Positions 27,392 to 38,813 of a DNA stretch of 64,000 bases are shown one piece after another. The notes beneath the pieces are model-generated. The model was not told the DNA's origin and ran no database searches. It saw nothing but the letters and a program-made list of their open reading frames with translations. The position numbers and the translations under genes were made by a program. The stretch spans positions 186,001 through 250,000 of the forward strand of contig NZ_QOKV01000007.1 of NCBI RefSeq assembly GCF_008365405.1, given 5' to 3'. The DNA is from Azospirillum brasilense. GTDB lineage: Bacteria > Pseudomonadota > Alphaproteobacteria > Azospirillales > Azospirillaceae. Positions within the stretch are counted from its first letter, which is position 1. Each line of letters opens with the position of its first letter.

Positions 27392-28039
27392 TTACAGCGC
27401 CGCCTGCACACTCTCCACAAACGCGGGCATCCCGACCTGCCGCGTCCGGCGCAGCCGCTCGGCACGCAGGATGGCTTGGACCGCCGTGACGCTCTCGTCG
27501 ACGTCGTTGTTGACGATCACGTAATCATACTCGGCCCAGTGGCTGATCTCGTCCGACGCCTTGGCCATGCGCTGTGCGATCACCTCAGCCGAATCCTGGC
27601 CGCGGGAGTGCAGGCGGCGCTCCAGCTCGATGCCCGAGGGCGGCAGGACGAAGATGCTGACCAGATCGGCGCGGGCGTTGGCCGCCAGCTGCTGCATGCC
27701 CTGCCAGTCGATGTCGAACAGCACGTCGCGCCCGGCGCTCAGCGCGGTCTCCACCGCGTGGCGCGGCGTGCCGTAGCAGTTGCCGAACACGCGGGCGTGC
27801 TCCAGCAACTCGCCCTGGCCGGCCATGCGGTCGAACTCCGGCATGTCGACGAAATAGTAATGGACGCCCGGCTGCTCGCCGGGGCGCATCGGCCGGGTGG
27901 TGACGGACACCGACAGGGTGATGCCGGGGTCGCGGTCCAGCAGGCGGCGCGAAATGGTGGTCTTGCCCGCCCCGGAGGGGGAGGACAGCACGAGCATCAG
28001 GCCGCGCCGGGCGATCTTCGTGTTCATGGTCTCGGGCAT
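27392..28039 (-). CDS. gmk: Guanylate kinase
   Basis: A 215-residue enzyme phosphorylating GMP to GDP with ATP, needed for nucleotide and ppGpp supply. The P-loop is SSPSGAGKTTISRRLL (about residues 17-32). The GMP-binding residues are in SVSVTTRPMRPGEQPGVHYYFVD, and the LID region in VILPPSGIELERRL-like sequence FVLPPSGIELERRLHSRGQD. The C-terminal DYVIVNNDVDESVTAVQAIL is typical. It starts 10 bases after the stop of yicC on the same strand, a conserved pairing, and should share its promoter at 28986-29014. Confidence 0.97.
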   Translation of the reverse strand: MPETMNTKIARRGLMLVLSSPSGAGKTTISRRLLDRDPGITLSVSVTTRPMRPGEQPGVHYYFVDMPEFDRMAGQGELLEHARVFGNCYGTPRHAVETALSAGRDVLFDIDWQGMQQLAANARADLVSIFVLPPSGIELERRLHSRGQDSAEVIAQRMAKASDEISHWAEYDYVIVNNDVDESVTAVQAILRAERLRRTRQVGMPAFVESVQAAL

Positions 28040-28049
28040 GGGGCGGGTA

Positions 28050-28916
28050 TCACTCGATGTTCTGGACCTGCTCGCGAAGCTGCTCGATGGAGGCTTTCAG
28101 CGACAGGCCGATGCGGGTCAGCTCCACGTCCGCGGACTTGGAGCACAGGGTGTTGGCTTCGCGGTTGAATTCCTGGCACAGGAAGTCGAAGCGGCGGCCG
28201 ATGGCGCCCCCCTCCGCCAGCATGTCGCGGGCGGCCTGGATGTGGGCGCGCAGGCGGTCCATCTCCTCGCGCACGTCGGCCTTGGCGATCAGGATGGCGG
28301 CCTCCTGGGCGAGCCGCTCCTCCGGCAGGGCCGGAGCGGCGTCGAGCAGGGCGGCGACCTGATTGCGCAGCCGTTCGCGCAAAGCCTCGGGCTGGGTGCT
28401 GGCGCAGGCGGCGGCGGCGGTGATCAGCCGCTCGATCTCGTCGAGATGGCCGTTCAGCACCGTGACCAGACGCGCCCCCTCCGACAGGCGGGCGGTGACC
28501 AGTTCGCCGATCAGCCGGCCGAGGTCGGCCTTCAGCGCGGCCTCCACCCGCTCCCGCGCCTCGCCCTCGTCCTCCTCCACCGGTTCGATGATGCCACGGA
28601 CGGCGAGCAGCGAATCGAGCCGCGGCGGGGCGGCGCCGGCGCCCTCGATCTCGCGCGCCAGTTCCAGCACCTGGGCGAGAAGCTCGCGGTTGATGCGGAG
28701 CTGCGACACCGACTGGCTGCGGGTAACGGTCAGGTTCAGGTTGACGCTGCCGCGGGCCAGCCGCTTGGGGATCTCGGCGCGGGCAGCGGCCTCCAGCGTG
28801 TCGAAGCCGGCGGGCTGGCGGCAGCGGATGTCGAGGTTGCGCCCGTTGACGCTCTTCACCTCAAACGTCCAGCTGTAGCCGTCGGCGTGCCCATCCACGC
28901 GTGCGAAACCGGTCAT
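28050..28916 (-). CDS. yicC: YicC family endoribonuclease
   Basis: A 288-residue protein of the YicC/YloC family, recently shown in other bacteria to be an endoribonuclease acting on small RNAs. The N-terminal domain starts MTGFARVDG and continues SWTFEVKSVNGRNLDIRCR, both family hallmarks. The C-terminal DUF1732 part has EEMDRLRAHIQAARDML, GGAIGRRFDFLCQEFNREANTLCSK and ends in ELTRIGLSLKASIEQLREQVQNIE, fully conserved. There is no clear ribosome site before this ATG, but the frame upstream has no family similarity and a good promoter (28986-29014) would give a 60-base leader. Cotranscribed with gmk. Confidence 0.94.
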   Translation of the reverse strand: MTGFARVDGHADGYSWTFEVKSVNGRNLDIRCRQPAGFDTLEAAARAEIPKRLARGSVNLNLTVTRSQSVSQLRINRELLAQVLELAREIEGAGAAPPRLDSLLAVRGIIEPVEEDEGEARERVEAALKADLGRLIGELVTARLSEGARLVTVLNGHLDEIERLITAAAACASTQPEALRERLRNQVAALLDAAPALPEERLAQEAAILIAKADVREEMDRLRAHIQAARDMLAEGGAIGRRFDFLCQEFNREANTLCSKSADVELTRIGLSLKASIEQLREQVQNIE

Positions 28917-28985
28917 GCTGGAAACGGCGGAGCGTTGGGCGGGCAAAGCGGCCTCGACGAATATTTGTGGGATCGGGAGGCTCAC

Positions 28986-29014
28986 GTTATAGCGTCGGGC
29001 GGCCAAGGCAACAA
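28986..29014 (-). promoter_or_regulatory. Sigma-70-type promoter of yicC-gmk
   Basis: Minus-strand TTGTTG (29009-29014) and TATAAC (28986-28991) are 17 bases apart. The start would lie about 60 bases before the yicC ATG. This argues against the longer in-frame start, which lies upstream of it. Confidence 0.6.
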
Positions 29015-29040
29015 GCGTCAGGGACAAGGGGGAAAGGGGC

Positions 29041-29802
29041 ATGCGCGATCCGCGCTCGATCGTCATCACCGGGGCGTCCAGCGGCATCGGGGAGGAACTG
29101 GCCCGCGCCTACGCCGCCCCTGGAGTCGCGCTGGCCCTGAGCGGACGCGACTGCGCGCGGCTGGAGGCGGTGGCGGAGCGCTGCCGCGCCGCCGGGGCGG
29201 CGGTGGAAACGGCCCTGGTCGACGCGGCCGACCGCGCGGCCATGACGGCGTGGCTGAGCGCGCTGGACGCCCGCGCGCCGGTCGATCTGGTCATCGCCAA
29301 CGCCGGAATCTCCGCCGGCACCGGGGGCGGCGTGGAAAGCGCCGAGCAGGCACGGCGCATCTTCCAGGTGAATGTGGACGGCGTGCTGAACAGCGTCCAC
29401 CCGCTGCTGCCCGGCATGCAGGCGCGGCGGCGCGGGCAGATCGCCCTGATGGCCTCGCTGGCCGGCTTCCGCGGCATGCCCGGCGCGCCCGCCTATTGCG
29501 CCAGCAAGGCGGCGGTGCGGGTCTATGGCGAGTCGCTGCGCGGCGATCTGGCGGGGCAGGGAATCGGCGTGACGGTGATCTGTCCGGGCTTCGTGAAAAG
29601 CCGGATGACCGCGGTGAACCGCTTCCCCATGCCCTTCCTGATGGAGACGGACCGCGCCGCCCAGGTCATCAAGAGCGGGCTGGCCCGCAACAAGGCGCGC
29701 ATCGCCTTTCCCTGGCCGATGGCCGCCACCGTGTGGCTGCTGGCGGCTCTGCCGGTGGGACTGACGGATGTCCTGCTGCGGCAGGCACCGCGCAAGGAAT
29801 GA
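29041..29802 (+). CDS. Short-chain dehydrogenase/reductase
   Basis: A 253-residue SDR with all classical residues: nucleotide loop TGASSGIGEELA (residues 10-21), NAGIS for the structural NAG, the active-site serine in ALMASLAGF, YCASK with catalytic Tyr and Lys, and PGFVKSRM. The arginine SGRD after the second strand suggests NADP preference. The C-terminal 45 residues contain a hydrophobic stretch (WPMAATVWLLAALPVGLTDVLL), which may attach it to the membrane, as in DltE/YqjQ-like SDRs. AAGGGG precedes the ATG. It is divergent from yicC. Substrate unknown. Confidence 0.88.
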   Translation: MRDPRSIVITGASSGIGEELARAYAAPGVALALSGRDCARLEAVAERCRAAGAAVETALVDAADRAAMTAWLSALDARAPVDLVIANAGISAGTGGGVESAEQARRIFQVNVDGVLNSVHPLLPGMQARRRGQIALMASLAGFRGMPGAPAYCASKAAVRVYGESLRGDLAGQGIGVTVICPGFVKSRMTAVNRFPMPFLMETDRAAQVIKSGLARNKARIAFPWPMAATVWLLAALPVGLTDVLLRQAPRKE

Positions 29803-29812
29803 GAAAAGGGGA

Positions 29813-30427
29813 TTAGGGCTTGGCTTTCCAATAGCCCCAGACGGAGGCCGGCGGGACGTTCAGCGGGGTGAAGCCCAGCCGCTTGCCCTTGACGCCCAGC
29901 GCGCGCTGGTTCAGCGGCGACACGAGGCCGTAGGTGTAGAGAACGAAGCGTCCGCCCTCGGGCAGGATGCGGAAGCAGGCCTCGACGACCTCCTTCTGGG
30001 CGCGCATCGGCAGGTTCAGCATGGGGATGCCGATGACCACCGTGCCGACCTTGCCGACCAGCGCCGGGCCGAGGATGTCGGCGGCCTTGCGGCAGTCGTC
30101 ATGGACGACGTTGACGTCCGGGTAATGGCCGCGCAGGAAGCGCGACAGGTGGTCGTCGATCTCGAAGGTGAAGATGCGGTTGCCCGGAATGCCGCGCTGA
30201 AGCAGGGCCTTGGTGATGGCACCGGTGCCGCCGCCGAACTCCACGACGACCTGGTCCGGCCCGCACAGCACCTGTTCGCCGATCAGCCGGCAGAGCGCGC
30301 CCGAGGATGGTGTAACGGAACCCATGGACAGGGGATTGGCCAACCAACGCTGGAAGAAAAGCCACGCGGCCGGCGGCGTCTTGCCGCTTTTCTGCTTCTC
30401 CGCGACGGTGATTTCCGTTGGTGTCAT
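29813..30427 (-). CDS. PmtA-like SAM methyltransferase (probable phospholipid N-methyltransferase)
   Basis: A 204-residue class I methyltransferase. The N-terminal amphipathic segment AWLFFQRWLANPLSMGSVTPSS is characteristic of the rhizobial PmtA group, which attaches to the membrane and methylates phosphatidylethanolamine towards phosphatidylcholine. The SAM loop is VVEFGGGTGAITKALL, followed by FTFEIDDHLSRFL and HDDCRKAADIL. The late GIPMLNLPMRAQKEVVEACF and YGLVSPLN also fit. An rRNA-adenine-dimethylase-like reading is possible but the NPPY-type motif is absent (GIPML). The ATG 32 codons into the open frame agrees with family N-termini. Confidence 0.78.
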   Translation of the reverse strand: MTPTEITVAEKQKSGKTPPAAWLFFQRWLANPLSMGSVTPSSGALCRLIGEQVLCGPDQVVVEFGGGTGAITKALLQRGIPGNRIFTFEIDDHLSRFLRGHYPDVNVVHDDCRKAADILGPALVGKVGTVVIGIPMLNLPMRAQKEVVEACFRILPEGGRFVLYTYGLVSPLNQRALGVKGKRLGFTPLNVPPASVWGYWKAKP

Positions 30428-30570
30428 GATCGGCCTTTCGCCGTTGGCTGTTGAGCGTTTTACCCCGGGGCTAAACAAGCTGGAGCCTCGGGGGGTCCCG
30501 AACCTAACAATCCCAGAGCGCACTTATGTCGCATCCCGGGTTCCCCCGCAACCGGCCGAAGCGGCGGGAG

Positions 30571-31268
30571 CTATGCCATGAACGCGGGATATGACGTGAG
30601 GGACAACAGGGTCTGGCCGGCGTAGGACAGGCTGCTGGCGACCAGCGCGAAGAAGACCAGGGCGGCCACGGTGAGGGCGAGGCTGACCGCGACGGCGGCC
30701 CCGTCGCGCTCGATCAGGCCCAGGGACAGCAAAACCAGGGCGAAGCCGGGCAGCCAGCCGGTCAGCGGCAGCGGCACCACGCAGGTCAGCGACAGCAGAA
30801 GGACCAGCACGCCGAACCAGCGCTCTCCGTCGATGCTGGCGAAGCGGCTGTGGCGCGGCTTCAGCATCCGCTCGATGGCGGTCAGCCGCGGCATGGCCTT
30901 GTCGATCATGCGGGCGGCGAGGGAGCGGCTGACCGAGCGGCGCAGAATCCAGCCGGGCAGGGCGGCTCCCCGCTTGCCGAAGGCCATCTGGGCGGAGAAG
31001 AGCAGGATCGGCAGGTCGAACAGGCAGGACACGCCCAGCGGCACCGGCGCGATGGTGGGCAGCGACAGGGCCAGCAGGATGGTGCCCAGAGAGCGGTCGC
31101 CCAGCGCCTGGATCAGGTTGCCCAGCGACACCCGCCCGTCCGGCAGGTTGGCGCGGAAGGCGGCCAGGACGTCGGAGGTCCGCTCCTCCCCATGCTCGTG
31201 CCGCCCCCGGCGGGCGACGGTGGCGGGGAGCGAGGCCGCTCCGGTGAAGGCCACGTTGCGCGGCACGC

Positions 31269-31272
<4 letters not shown>
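30571..31272 (-). CDS. ExoD family exopolysaccharide synthesis protein
   Basis: A 233-residue inner-membrane protein of the ExoD family, first known from rhizobial exopolysaccharide production and invasion. After a polar N-terminus come the family block SLGNLIQALGDRSLGTILLALSLPTIAP and PLGVSCLFDLPILLFSAQMAFGKRGAALP. Two helical hairpins follow (WFGVLVLLLSLTCVVPLPLTGWLPGFALVLLSLGLIERDG and AVSLALTVAALVFFALVASSLSY). Its biochemical role is unknown. The ATG overlaps the stop of the ABC-F gene (ATGA, four bases), so the two are translationally coupled. Confidence 0.88.
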
Positions 31273-33164
<1,892 letters not shown>

Positions 33165-33277
33165 ATCGGCGCCGGTTTACCACGGCGAACCCCCGATTTG
33201 AAGCGGGACCCGCGGGGCAACTCTTCATGGCAGCCGCGCTTGTGCGGATGTGCCGGGGTGCCGTTTGGCAAGACGGG

Positions 33278-33365
33278 AACCACAGAGACACGGAGACACA
33301 GAGATCCCTGCGGCGGTATGCCGGCCGCATCGGCGAAAACTCTGTGTCTCCGTGTCTCTGTGGTT
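33278..33365. repeat. 26-base perfect inverted repeat (CACAGAGACACGG type)
   Basis: In the 335-base gap between the ABC-F gene and ndk, 33278-33303 and 33340-33365 are perfect reverse complements over 26 bases (core ACCACAGAGACACGGAGACA), separated by 36 bases. The arms are themselves a degenerate CAGAGACA repeat. Composition differs from the GC-rich flanks. It looks like a dispersed intergenic repeat of the type made of CTCTGTGTCTCTGTGG, rather than a terminator. The ndk promoter starts 38 bases downstream. Confidence 0.85.
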
Positions 33366-33402
33366 AAGGCCAGCACGGGAACCCCGCGGCCTCACGAACC
33401 GG

Positions 33403-33431
33403 TTGCCGTGGCCGAAAAGCGCCTATATAAC
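33403..33431 (+). promoter_or_regulatory. Sigma-70-type promoter of ndk
   Basis: TTGCCG (33403-33408) and TATAAC (33426-33431) with a 17-base spacer, about 70 bases before the ndk ATG. Confidence 0.65.
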
Positions 33432-33499
33432 CCCGCGCAACCGGCGCCCCGGCCAAACCAGCGGCGCCCATAACGCATTTCCAGCAGGAGCCCACCGCC

Positions 33500-33922
33500 A
33501 TGGCCGTCGAACGCACCCTCTCGATCATCAAGCCCGATGCCACCCGCCGCAACCTGACCGGCAAGATCAACGCCAAGTTCGAGGACGGCGGCCTGCGCAT
33601 CGTCGCGCAGAAGCGCGTCCAGCTGTCCCAGGCCCAGGCCGAGCAGTTCTACGGCGTGCATCGCGAGCGTCCGTTCTTCAACGACCTCGTCTCCTTCATG
33701 ATCTCCGGCCCGGTCGTGCTCCAGGTCCTGGAAGGCGAGAACGCCATCGCCCGCAACCGCGAGATCATGGGCGCCACCAACCCGGCCAACGCCGCCGAGG
33801 GCACCATCCGCAAGGAGTTCGCCGAGTCGATCGAGGCCAACTCGGTGCACGGCTCGGATGCTCCGGAGACCGCCGCGCAGGAGATCGCCTTCTTCTTCGC
33901 CGGCATTGAGCTGGTTGGCTGA
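33500..33922 (+). CDS. ndk: Nucleoside diphosphate kinase
   Basis: A 140-residue enzyme that balances NTP and dNTP pools by phosphate transfer through a histidine. [21 protein letters not shown] is the standard N-terminus, with the KPD loop; [20 protein letters not shown] and [29 protein letters not shown] are conserved, and the catalytic histidine is in [16 protein letters not shown] (about residue 117). Length is normal. AGGAG lies nine bases before the ATG, and a good promoter and an intrinsic terminator bracket the gene, so it is probably a single-gene transcript. Confidence 0.98.
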   Translation: MAVERTLSIIKPDATRRNLTGKINAKFEDGGLRIVAQKRVQLSQAQAEQFYGVHRERPFFNDLVSFMISGPVVLQVLEGENAIARNREIMGATNPANAAEGTIRKEFAESIEANSVHGSDAPETAAQEIAFFFAGIELVG

Positions 33923-33953
33923 TCGCGGCTCGTCCGCTTCGCAGCCTTGCGCG

Positions 33954-33984
33954 AAGGGCCGTCCCGACCGGGGCGGCCCTTTTC
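33954..33984 (+). terminator. Intrinsic terminator after ndk
   Basis: AAGGGCCGTCCC (33954-33965) pairs with GGGGCGGCCCTT (33970-33981) around a GACC tetraloop, with one G-T pair, and is followed by TTTTC. Stem of 12 pairs plus T-tract. Confidence 0.88.
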
Positions 33985-34108
33985 GATTCAGAGGCTTCCG
34001 CTTCAGCGGCTCCGCCCGCAACTTGTCGCCCGCGCCGGGTCACGGCATCGTGGACAGGCGTGGCGAAGTCGAGTATTCGGGGATTCTACCGCTAGGAGTA
34101 CCCCCGCC

Positions 34109-34588
34109 ATGGAAAATCCCGACGTCAAGCCGATCGTCGCGGCCCTGCTGGAACCGCTGCCGCCCCTGGTGAAGGGCAGGAACGACCTGAGCGATCCGGG
34201 CGTGGTGGAATTGCTGGTGCGCGGCTACGTCGACCAGTGCCTGGCGGCCTTCCAAGAGGTGCTGCGCGGCAACGTCGAGCAGGACGCGGCCATCGACGCG
34301 ATCAACGCGCAGGCGACGGCCCTGAACGCGGTGTTCCTGGGGACCAGCGGCTTCGACACGGTGGTCGTCCATCCCTGGAACGCCGCCGACCAGCTCGGCC
34401 AGTTCCTTCAGGACACGGTGGGGCTGGATTTCCCGGCGGAGGATTGCGTGCGCGCCGCGCTGATCCACCTCGCGACCCACGTCATGCACGCCATTCAGGG
34501 CGGCACCGAGACGTGGGAGGAGCAGGTGGACGCGCTGGTCGGCGAAATGCGCGATCTGCTGCTCGGCCGTCTGCCGGACGGGGCGTAA
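34109..34588 (+). CDS. Hypothetical protein
   Basis: A 159-residue, acidic, probably all-helical cytoplasmic protein that I do not recognise. Features are an N-terminal ENPDVKPIVAALLEPLPPLV, ELLVRGYVDQCLAAFQEVLRG, NAQATALNAVFLGTSGFDTVVVHPW and a hydrophobic LIHLATHVMHAIQGG segment. There is no signal peptide, membrane helix or nucleotide-binding motif. TAGGAG upstream of the ATG supports this start. It lies after the ndk terminator and converges with the small cytochrome oxidase subunit gene. Codon use is like the neighbours. Confidence 0.65.
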   Translation: MENPDVKPIVAALLEPLPPLVKGRNDLSDPGVVELLVRGYVDQCLAAFQEVLRGNVEQDAAIDAINAQATALNAVFLGTSGFDTVVVHPWNAADQLGQFLQDTVGLDFPAEDCVRAALIHLATHVMHAIQGGTETWEEQVDALVGEMRDLLLGRLPDGA

Positions 34589-34630
34589 GCGCCCCGCCAC
34601 AGCTTTCCGGTTGGCCGCTTGTACGGGCCG

Positions 34631-34780
34631 TTAGACCAGGAAAATCGCCATGAAGACCAACACGGCGATTACGCCTGCGGTCGCCAGCGTCATGAAGCGG
34701 GTGAAGGCGTGCCAGCCCGCCTCGTGACGGCGGACGACATCCTCGCTGACCGGATTGTGGCCGTGATCGGTAACCGCCAT
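34631..34780 (-). CDS. aa3-type cytochrome c oxidase subunit IV
   Basis: A 49-residue single-helix membrane peptide: polar start MAVTDHGHNPVSEDVVRRHE, then AGWHAFTRFMTLATAGVIAV and LVFMAIFLV. The pattern of an N-terminal H/E-rich stretch, a W-x-x-F turn into one hydrophobic helix and an AIF near the end is that of the small subunit IV (CtaJ-like) of alphaproteobacterial aa3 cytochrome oxidase, which packs against the catalytic core. GGGGAGG nine bases before the ATG gives a strong ribosome site. No other oxidase gene is nearby; such orphan placement is usual for this subunit. It is 82 bases downstream of nothing on the same strand, purN being further left. Confidence 0.8.
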   Translation of the reverse strand: MAVTDHGHNPVSEDVVRRHEAGWHAFTRFMTLATAGVIAVLVFMAIFLV

Positions 34781-34862
34781 GGCGCTTTGCCTCCCCTTTT
34801 ATGGTTCCGGCGGAGAATGTGGGGAGTGCGGACGGTTGCGGCAAGGGTCCCGCTTGGGCGAC

Positions 34863-35518
34863 TTAGGCCGGCGGGTTGATGAGGGTCGGCAAAGTCGTTT
34901 CAGGACCCGACAGGGTCACCCGGCCATCCTCGACGCGGGCGCGGCCCTCGGCGATCAGGCGCAGCGCCTGGGGGTAGAGCCGGTGCTCGGCCTCCAGCAC
35001 GCGGGCGGACAGCCGGTCGGCGTCGTCGCCAGGCAGGACCGGAACCGCGGCCTGGGCGATGATCGGCCCCTCGTCCATCTCCGAACGCACGTAATGGACG
35101 GTGCAGCCGTGGAAGCGCACCCCGGCGTCTAGTGCCCGCTGGTGCGTGTCCAGCCCCTTGAAGGACGGCAGCAGCGACGGGTGGATGTTGATCATCCGGT
35201 CGTGCCAGCGCTCGACGAACCAAGGCGACAGCAGCCGCATGAAACCGGCCAGACAGACCAGTTCCACGCCCGCCGCGCGCAGGCGCGCGTCCATGGCCTC
35301 TTCGAAGGCGCGCTTGTCGCCAGGGAAGTCGCGGTGGCTGACCACGGCGACGGGCACCCCGGCGGATGCGGCGCGTTCCAACCCATAGGCGTCGGCCTTG
35401 TTGGAGAGCACCAGCGCGACCTCCGCCGGAAAGTCCGGGGCGGCGCAGGCGTCGATCAACGCCTGCAGATTGCTGCCGCGCCCGGAAATCAGGACTCCAA
35501 CCTTCAGAGAGTTTGGCG

Positions 35519-35531
<13 letters not shown>
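34863..35531 (-). CDS. purN: Phosphoribosylglycinamide formyltransferase
   Basis: A 222-residue enzyme of purine synthesis, transferring formyl from 10-formyl-THF to GAR. The phosphate loop is [16 protein letters not shown] (residues 11-26), the catalytic residues lie in [30 protein letters not shown] and [17 protein letters not shown] (Asn, His and Asp of the family). The start ATG at [10 protein letters not shown] overlaps the end of purM by 13 bases, the standard purM-purN arrangement, so translation is coupled. Length is normal with a slight C-terminal extension. Confidence 0.96.
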
Positions 35532-36553
<1,022 letters not shown>

Positions 36554-36709
36554 GCCGGCCTGCTTGTAGGCGTCGGACGTGTTATTAGACTGGGTGCTGA
36601 TGGTATCCTCGCTTGGGCTGAGCTATATACCTGGGCCACCTGAACCGGGTCATTTTGGGCCGGGTCATAAGGGAACGGGCCGAACATACTCGAATCGGAA
36701 GGCTTTGCA

Positions 36710-38164
36710 ATGCTCCACCGCCGCCATGCGCCGCTGTTTGCGGGCTTCGCCGCCATCACCGTGGCCCTGGCCGTTCCGGCCGGCCCCGTGGACGCGCAGG
36801 TGCCCGGCGCCGCTCCACCCGCGGTGGCGGCCCCCATGGCCGTTCCGGGGGCAACCCCCGGAGCGGTGCCCGCAGCGGTTCCGGCGGCGGACCCCTTCAC
36901 CGTGTCGGGCGTGAAGGTGGACGTCAGCGCCGCCAACGCCAACGCCGCCCGCGATCAGGCGATCCGCGACGCGCAGGTGAAGGCCTGGGCGGAGCTGTAC
37001 AAGCGCCTCGTCCCCACCGCCACCAGCGCGCCGCGGGTGTCGGACATCGAGCTCGCCCGGCTGGTCCAGGGCTTCGAGATCGACGACGAGAAGGTGTCGG
37101 CCACCCGCTATGTCGGCAGCATCACCGTGCGCTTCCGTCCCAATTCCGTGCGCGAGACGCTGGCTGGCGGCGGCCAGCAGTATGTCGAGCCGCCGGCCCG
37201 GCCCACCGTGATCCTGCCGGTCACCGTCGTGGACGGGCGCCCCGTCCTATGGGAGGACCGCACCGACTGGCGCGAGGCCTGGGAGGGCCGGCAAACCGCC
37301 GCCTCGCTGGTGCCGCTGGTCGTCCCGGACGGGGAGTTGGCCGACATCTCCGCCATCGGCGTGAACGAGGCGCTGTCCGGCGATCCCGAGGCGCTGGCCC
37401 GCATCGCCCAGCGCTACAACGCCGGCGGCGTGGTCGTCGCCAAGACCGACCTGCCGGCGGGCGGTCTGGATCTCGGCCGTCCGCTGGCGGTCGAGGTGAC
37501 CCACTACACCCCCGACGGCGCGCGGGACCAGCAGACGGTCAACGTGAAGGCCGACATGGCCGACCGGGCCGGCGACTTCCTGACGCGCGCGACGACCTTC
37601 GTGTCGGCCGCCATCGACGAGTCCTACCGCCGCGACAACACCGTGGCGAGCGGCCCGGAGCAGGCGACGCTGGTGCGCGTGCCGCTGGCCAGCCTCAACG
37701 ACTGGGTGGAGACGCGCAAGCGGCTGGGCATGGTCAACGCCGTGACCCGCACCGACGTGCTGTCGATCAGCCGCTACGAGGCGTTGGTCGCGCTGACCCA
37801 CCGGGGCGACGTGGAGCGGCTGCGCCAGGCGCTGGCCCGCCGCGATCTCGGCCTCGCCCGCACCGGGGCGGTCGCAGCACCGGTTCCGGTGCCCGTTCCG
37901 GGCCAGCCGCTCCCGCCGGTCGCGCCCACGCCGGAATGGCAGCTCCAGGTGCTGGCGAAGGGCGCCGGGGCGTCGTCCCTGGCACAGCCCGCCGCCGTTT
38001 CGCCGGCATCCGTCCCGGCGTCTCCGTCCGCCTTCTCGCCGGCCACCGCCGCGCCGTCGGCCTATCCCGGCGTGGCGCCGGCCCCGGTCGGCGCGCCGCA
38101 GGCGGCACCGGGGGCGCCGCCGCGCATTTTGGGCACGCTGCCGGCAGGCACGGCGCGCCCGTGA
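36710..38164 (+). CDS. DUF2066 domain-containing exported protein
   Basis: A 484-residue protein with a signal peptide (cleavage near GPVDAQ, residue 30), a Pro/Ala-rich spacer and a DUF2066 domain from about residue 62 (FTVSGVKVDVSAANANAARDQAI, ELYKRLVPTA, RYVGSITVRFRPNSVRETL). The central part, VILPVTVVDGRPVLWEDRTDW and VVAKTDL, continues the family. The last 100 residues are a disordered Pro/Ala/Val tail. The gene usually lies upstream of a CDP-alcohol phosphatidyltransferase and an AI-2E family gene, as here, but its role is unknown. Divergent from purM. Confidence 0.88.
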   Translation: MLHRRHAPLFAGFAAITVALAVPAGPVDAQVPGAAPPAVAAPMAVPGATPGAVPAAVPAADPFTVSGVKVDVSAANANAARDQAIRDAQVKAWAELYKRLVPTATSAPRVSDIELARLVQGFEIDDEKVSATRYVGSITVRFRPNSVRETLAGGGQQYVEPPARPTVILPVTVVDGRPVLWEDRTDWREAWEGRQTAASLVPLVVPDGELADISAIGVNEALSGDPEALARIAQRYNAGGVVVAKTDLPAGGLDLGRPLAVEVTHYTPDGARDQQTVNVKADMADRAGDFLTRATTFVSAAIDESYRRDNTVASGPEQATLVRVPLASLNDWVETRKRLGMVNAVTRTDVLSISRYEALVALTHRGDVERLRQALARRDLGLARTGAVAAPVPVPVPGQPLPPVAPTPEWQLQVLAKGAGASSLAQPAAVSPASVPASPSAFSPATAAPSAYPGVAPAPVGAPQAAPGAPPRILGTLPAGTARP

Positions 38165-38252
38165 CGGTAGAGGGCGTGACGGCGTTACAGACGGGCCGGT
38201 ACCGGCCCTTGACGGGGCGCCGGCGCAAGGGACAACGGCAGAAGGCACCGCG

Positions 38253-38813
38253 GTGAGCATCCCGAACATCATCACCTTCGGCCGCATCCTGGTGGTGCCG
38301 GTCGCCGTCTATTTCATCCTGGCCGGGGAGCTGGGGGTCGCCTTCTGGCTGTTCGTCGGGGCGGGGGTGTCCGACGCCGTGGACGGCGCGGTGGCCCGCA
38401 TGTTCCGCGCCCGCACGGTGCTCGGCGCCTATCTCGACCCGATCGCCGACAAGGCGCTGCTGGTCAGCGTCTACGTCTCGCTGGGCCATATCGGCGTGCT
38501 GCCGCTGTGGCTGGTCATCCTGGTGGTCTTCCGCGACCTGATGATCATCGGCGGGGTGATGCTGCTCTACACGCTGAAGGAGTCGCTGGCCATGCAGCCG
38601 CTCTACGTCAGCAAGATCAACACGGCGGTGCAGCTTGCCCTGGCGGCGGCGGTGCTGGCCCCGTCGGGGCTGGGGCTGCCCGACTTCCACTTGTTCGGGT
38701 GGGAGTTGGTGCCGCTGCTCATCTGGGCCTGCGCCGGAACCACGGTGCTGTCCGGGCTGGCCTACGTCTACCGCGGCGGTCTTCTGTTCAGCCGGCACGG
38801 AGGGGTGCCGTGA
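38253..38813 (+). CDS. CDP-alcohol phosphatidyltransferase family protein
   Basis: A 186-residue membrane enzyme, PgsA-like, exchanging the CMP of CDP-diacylglycerol for an alcohol. The catalytic motif D-x2-D-G-x2-A-R-x8-G-x3-D-x3-D is complete in SDAVDGAVARMFRARTVLG followed by AYLDPIADK (about residues 45-72). N-terminal SIPNIITFGRI is the usual PgsA start. About five further hydrophobic helices follow. Product could be phosphatidylglycerophosphate, but many alphaproteobacteria have a second, true pgsA, so I leave the symbol open. GTG start at 38253. Its stop overlaps the next gene by four bases. Confidence 0.88.
   Translation: MSIPNIITFGRILVVPVAVYFILAGELGVAFWLFVGAGVSDAVDGAVARMFRARTVLGAYLDPIADKALLVSVYVSLGHIGVLPLWLVILVVFRDLMIIGGVMLLYTLKESLAMQPLYVSKINTAVQLALAAAVLAPSGLGLPDFHLFGWELVPLLIWACAGTTVLSGLAYVYRGGLLFSRHGGVP

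Noticed and set aside
28916..29087. A longer yicC starting at 29087
   Set aside because: The extra 57 residues have no family similarity and lie partly upstream of the promoter at 28986-29014.
36710..38164. The two proline-rich tails as collagen-like or repeat structures
   Set aside because: They are simple Ala/Pro/Val low complexity at the ends of an exported protein, without a period.
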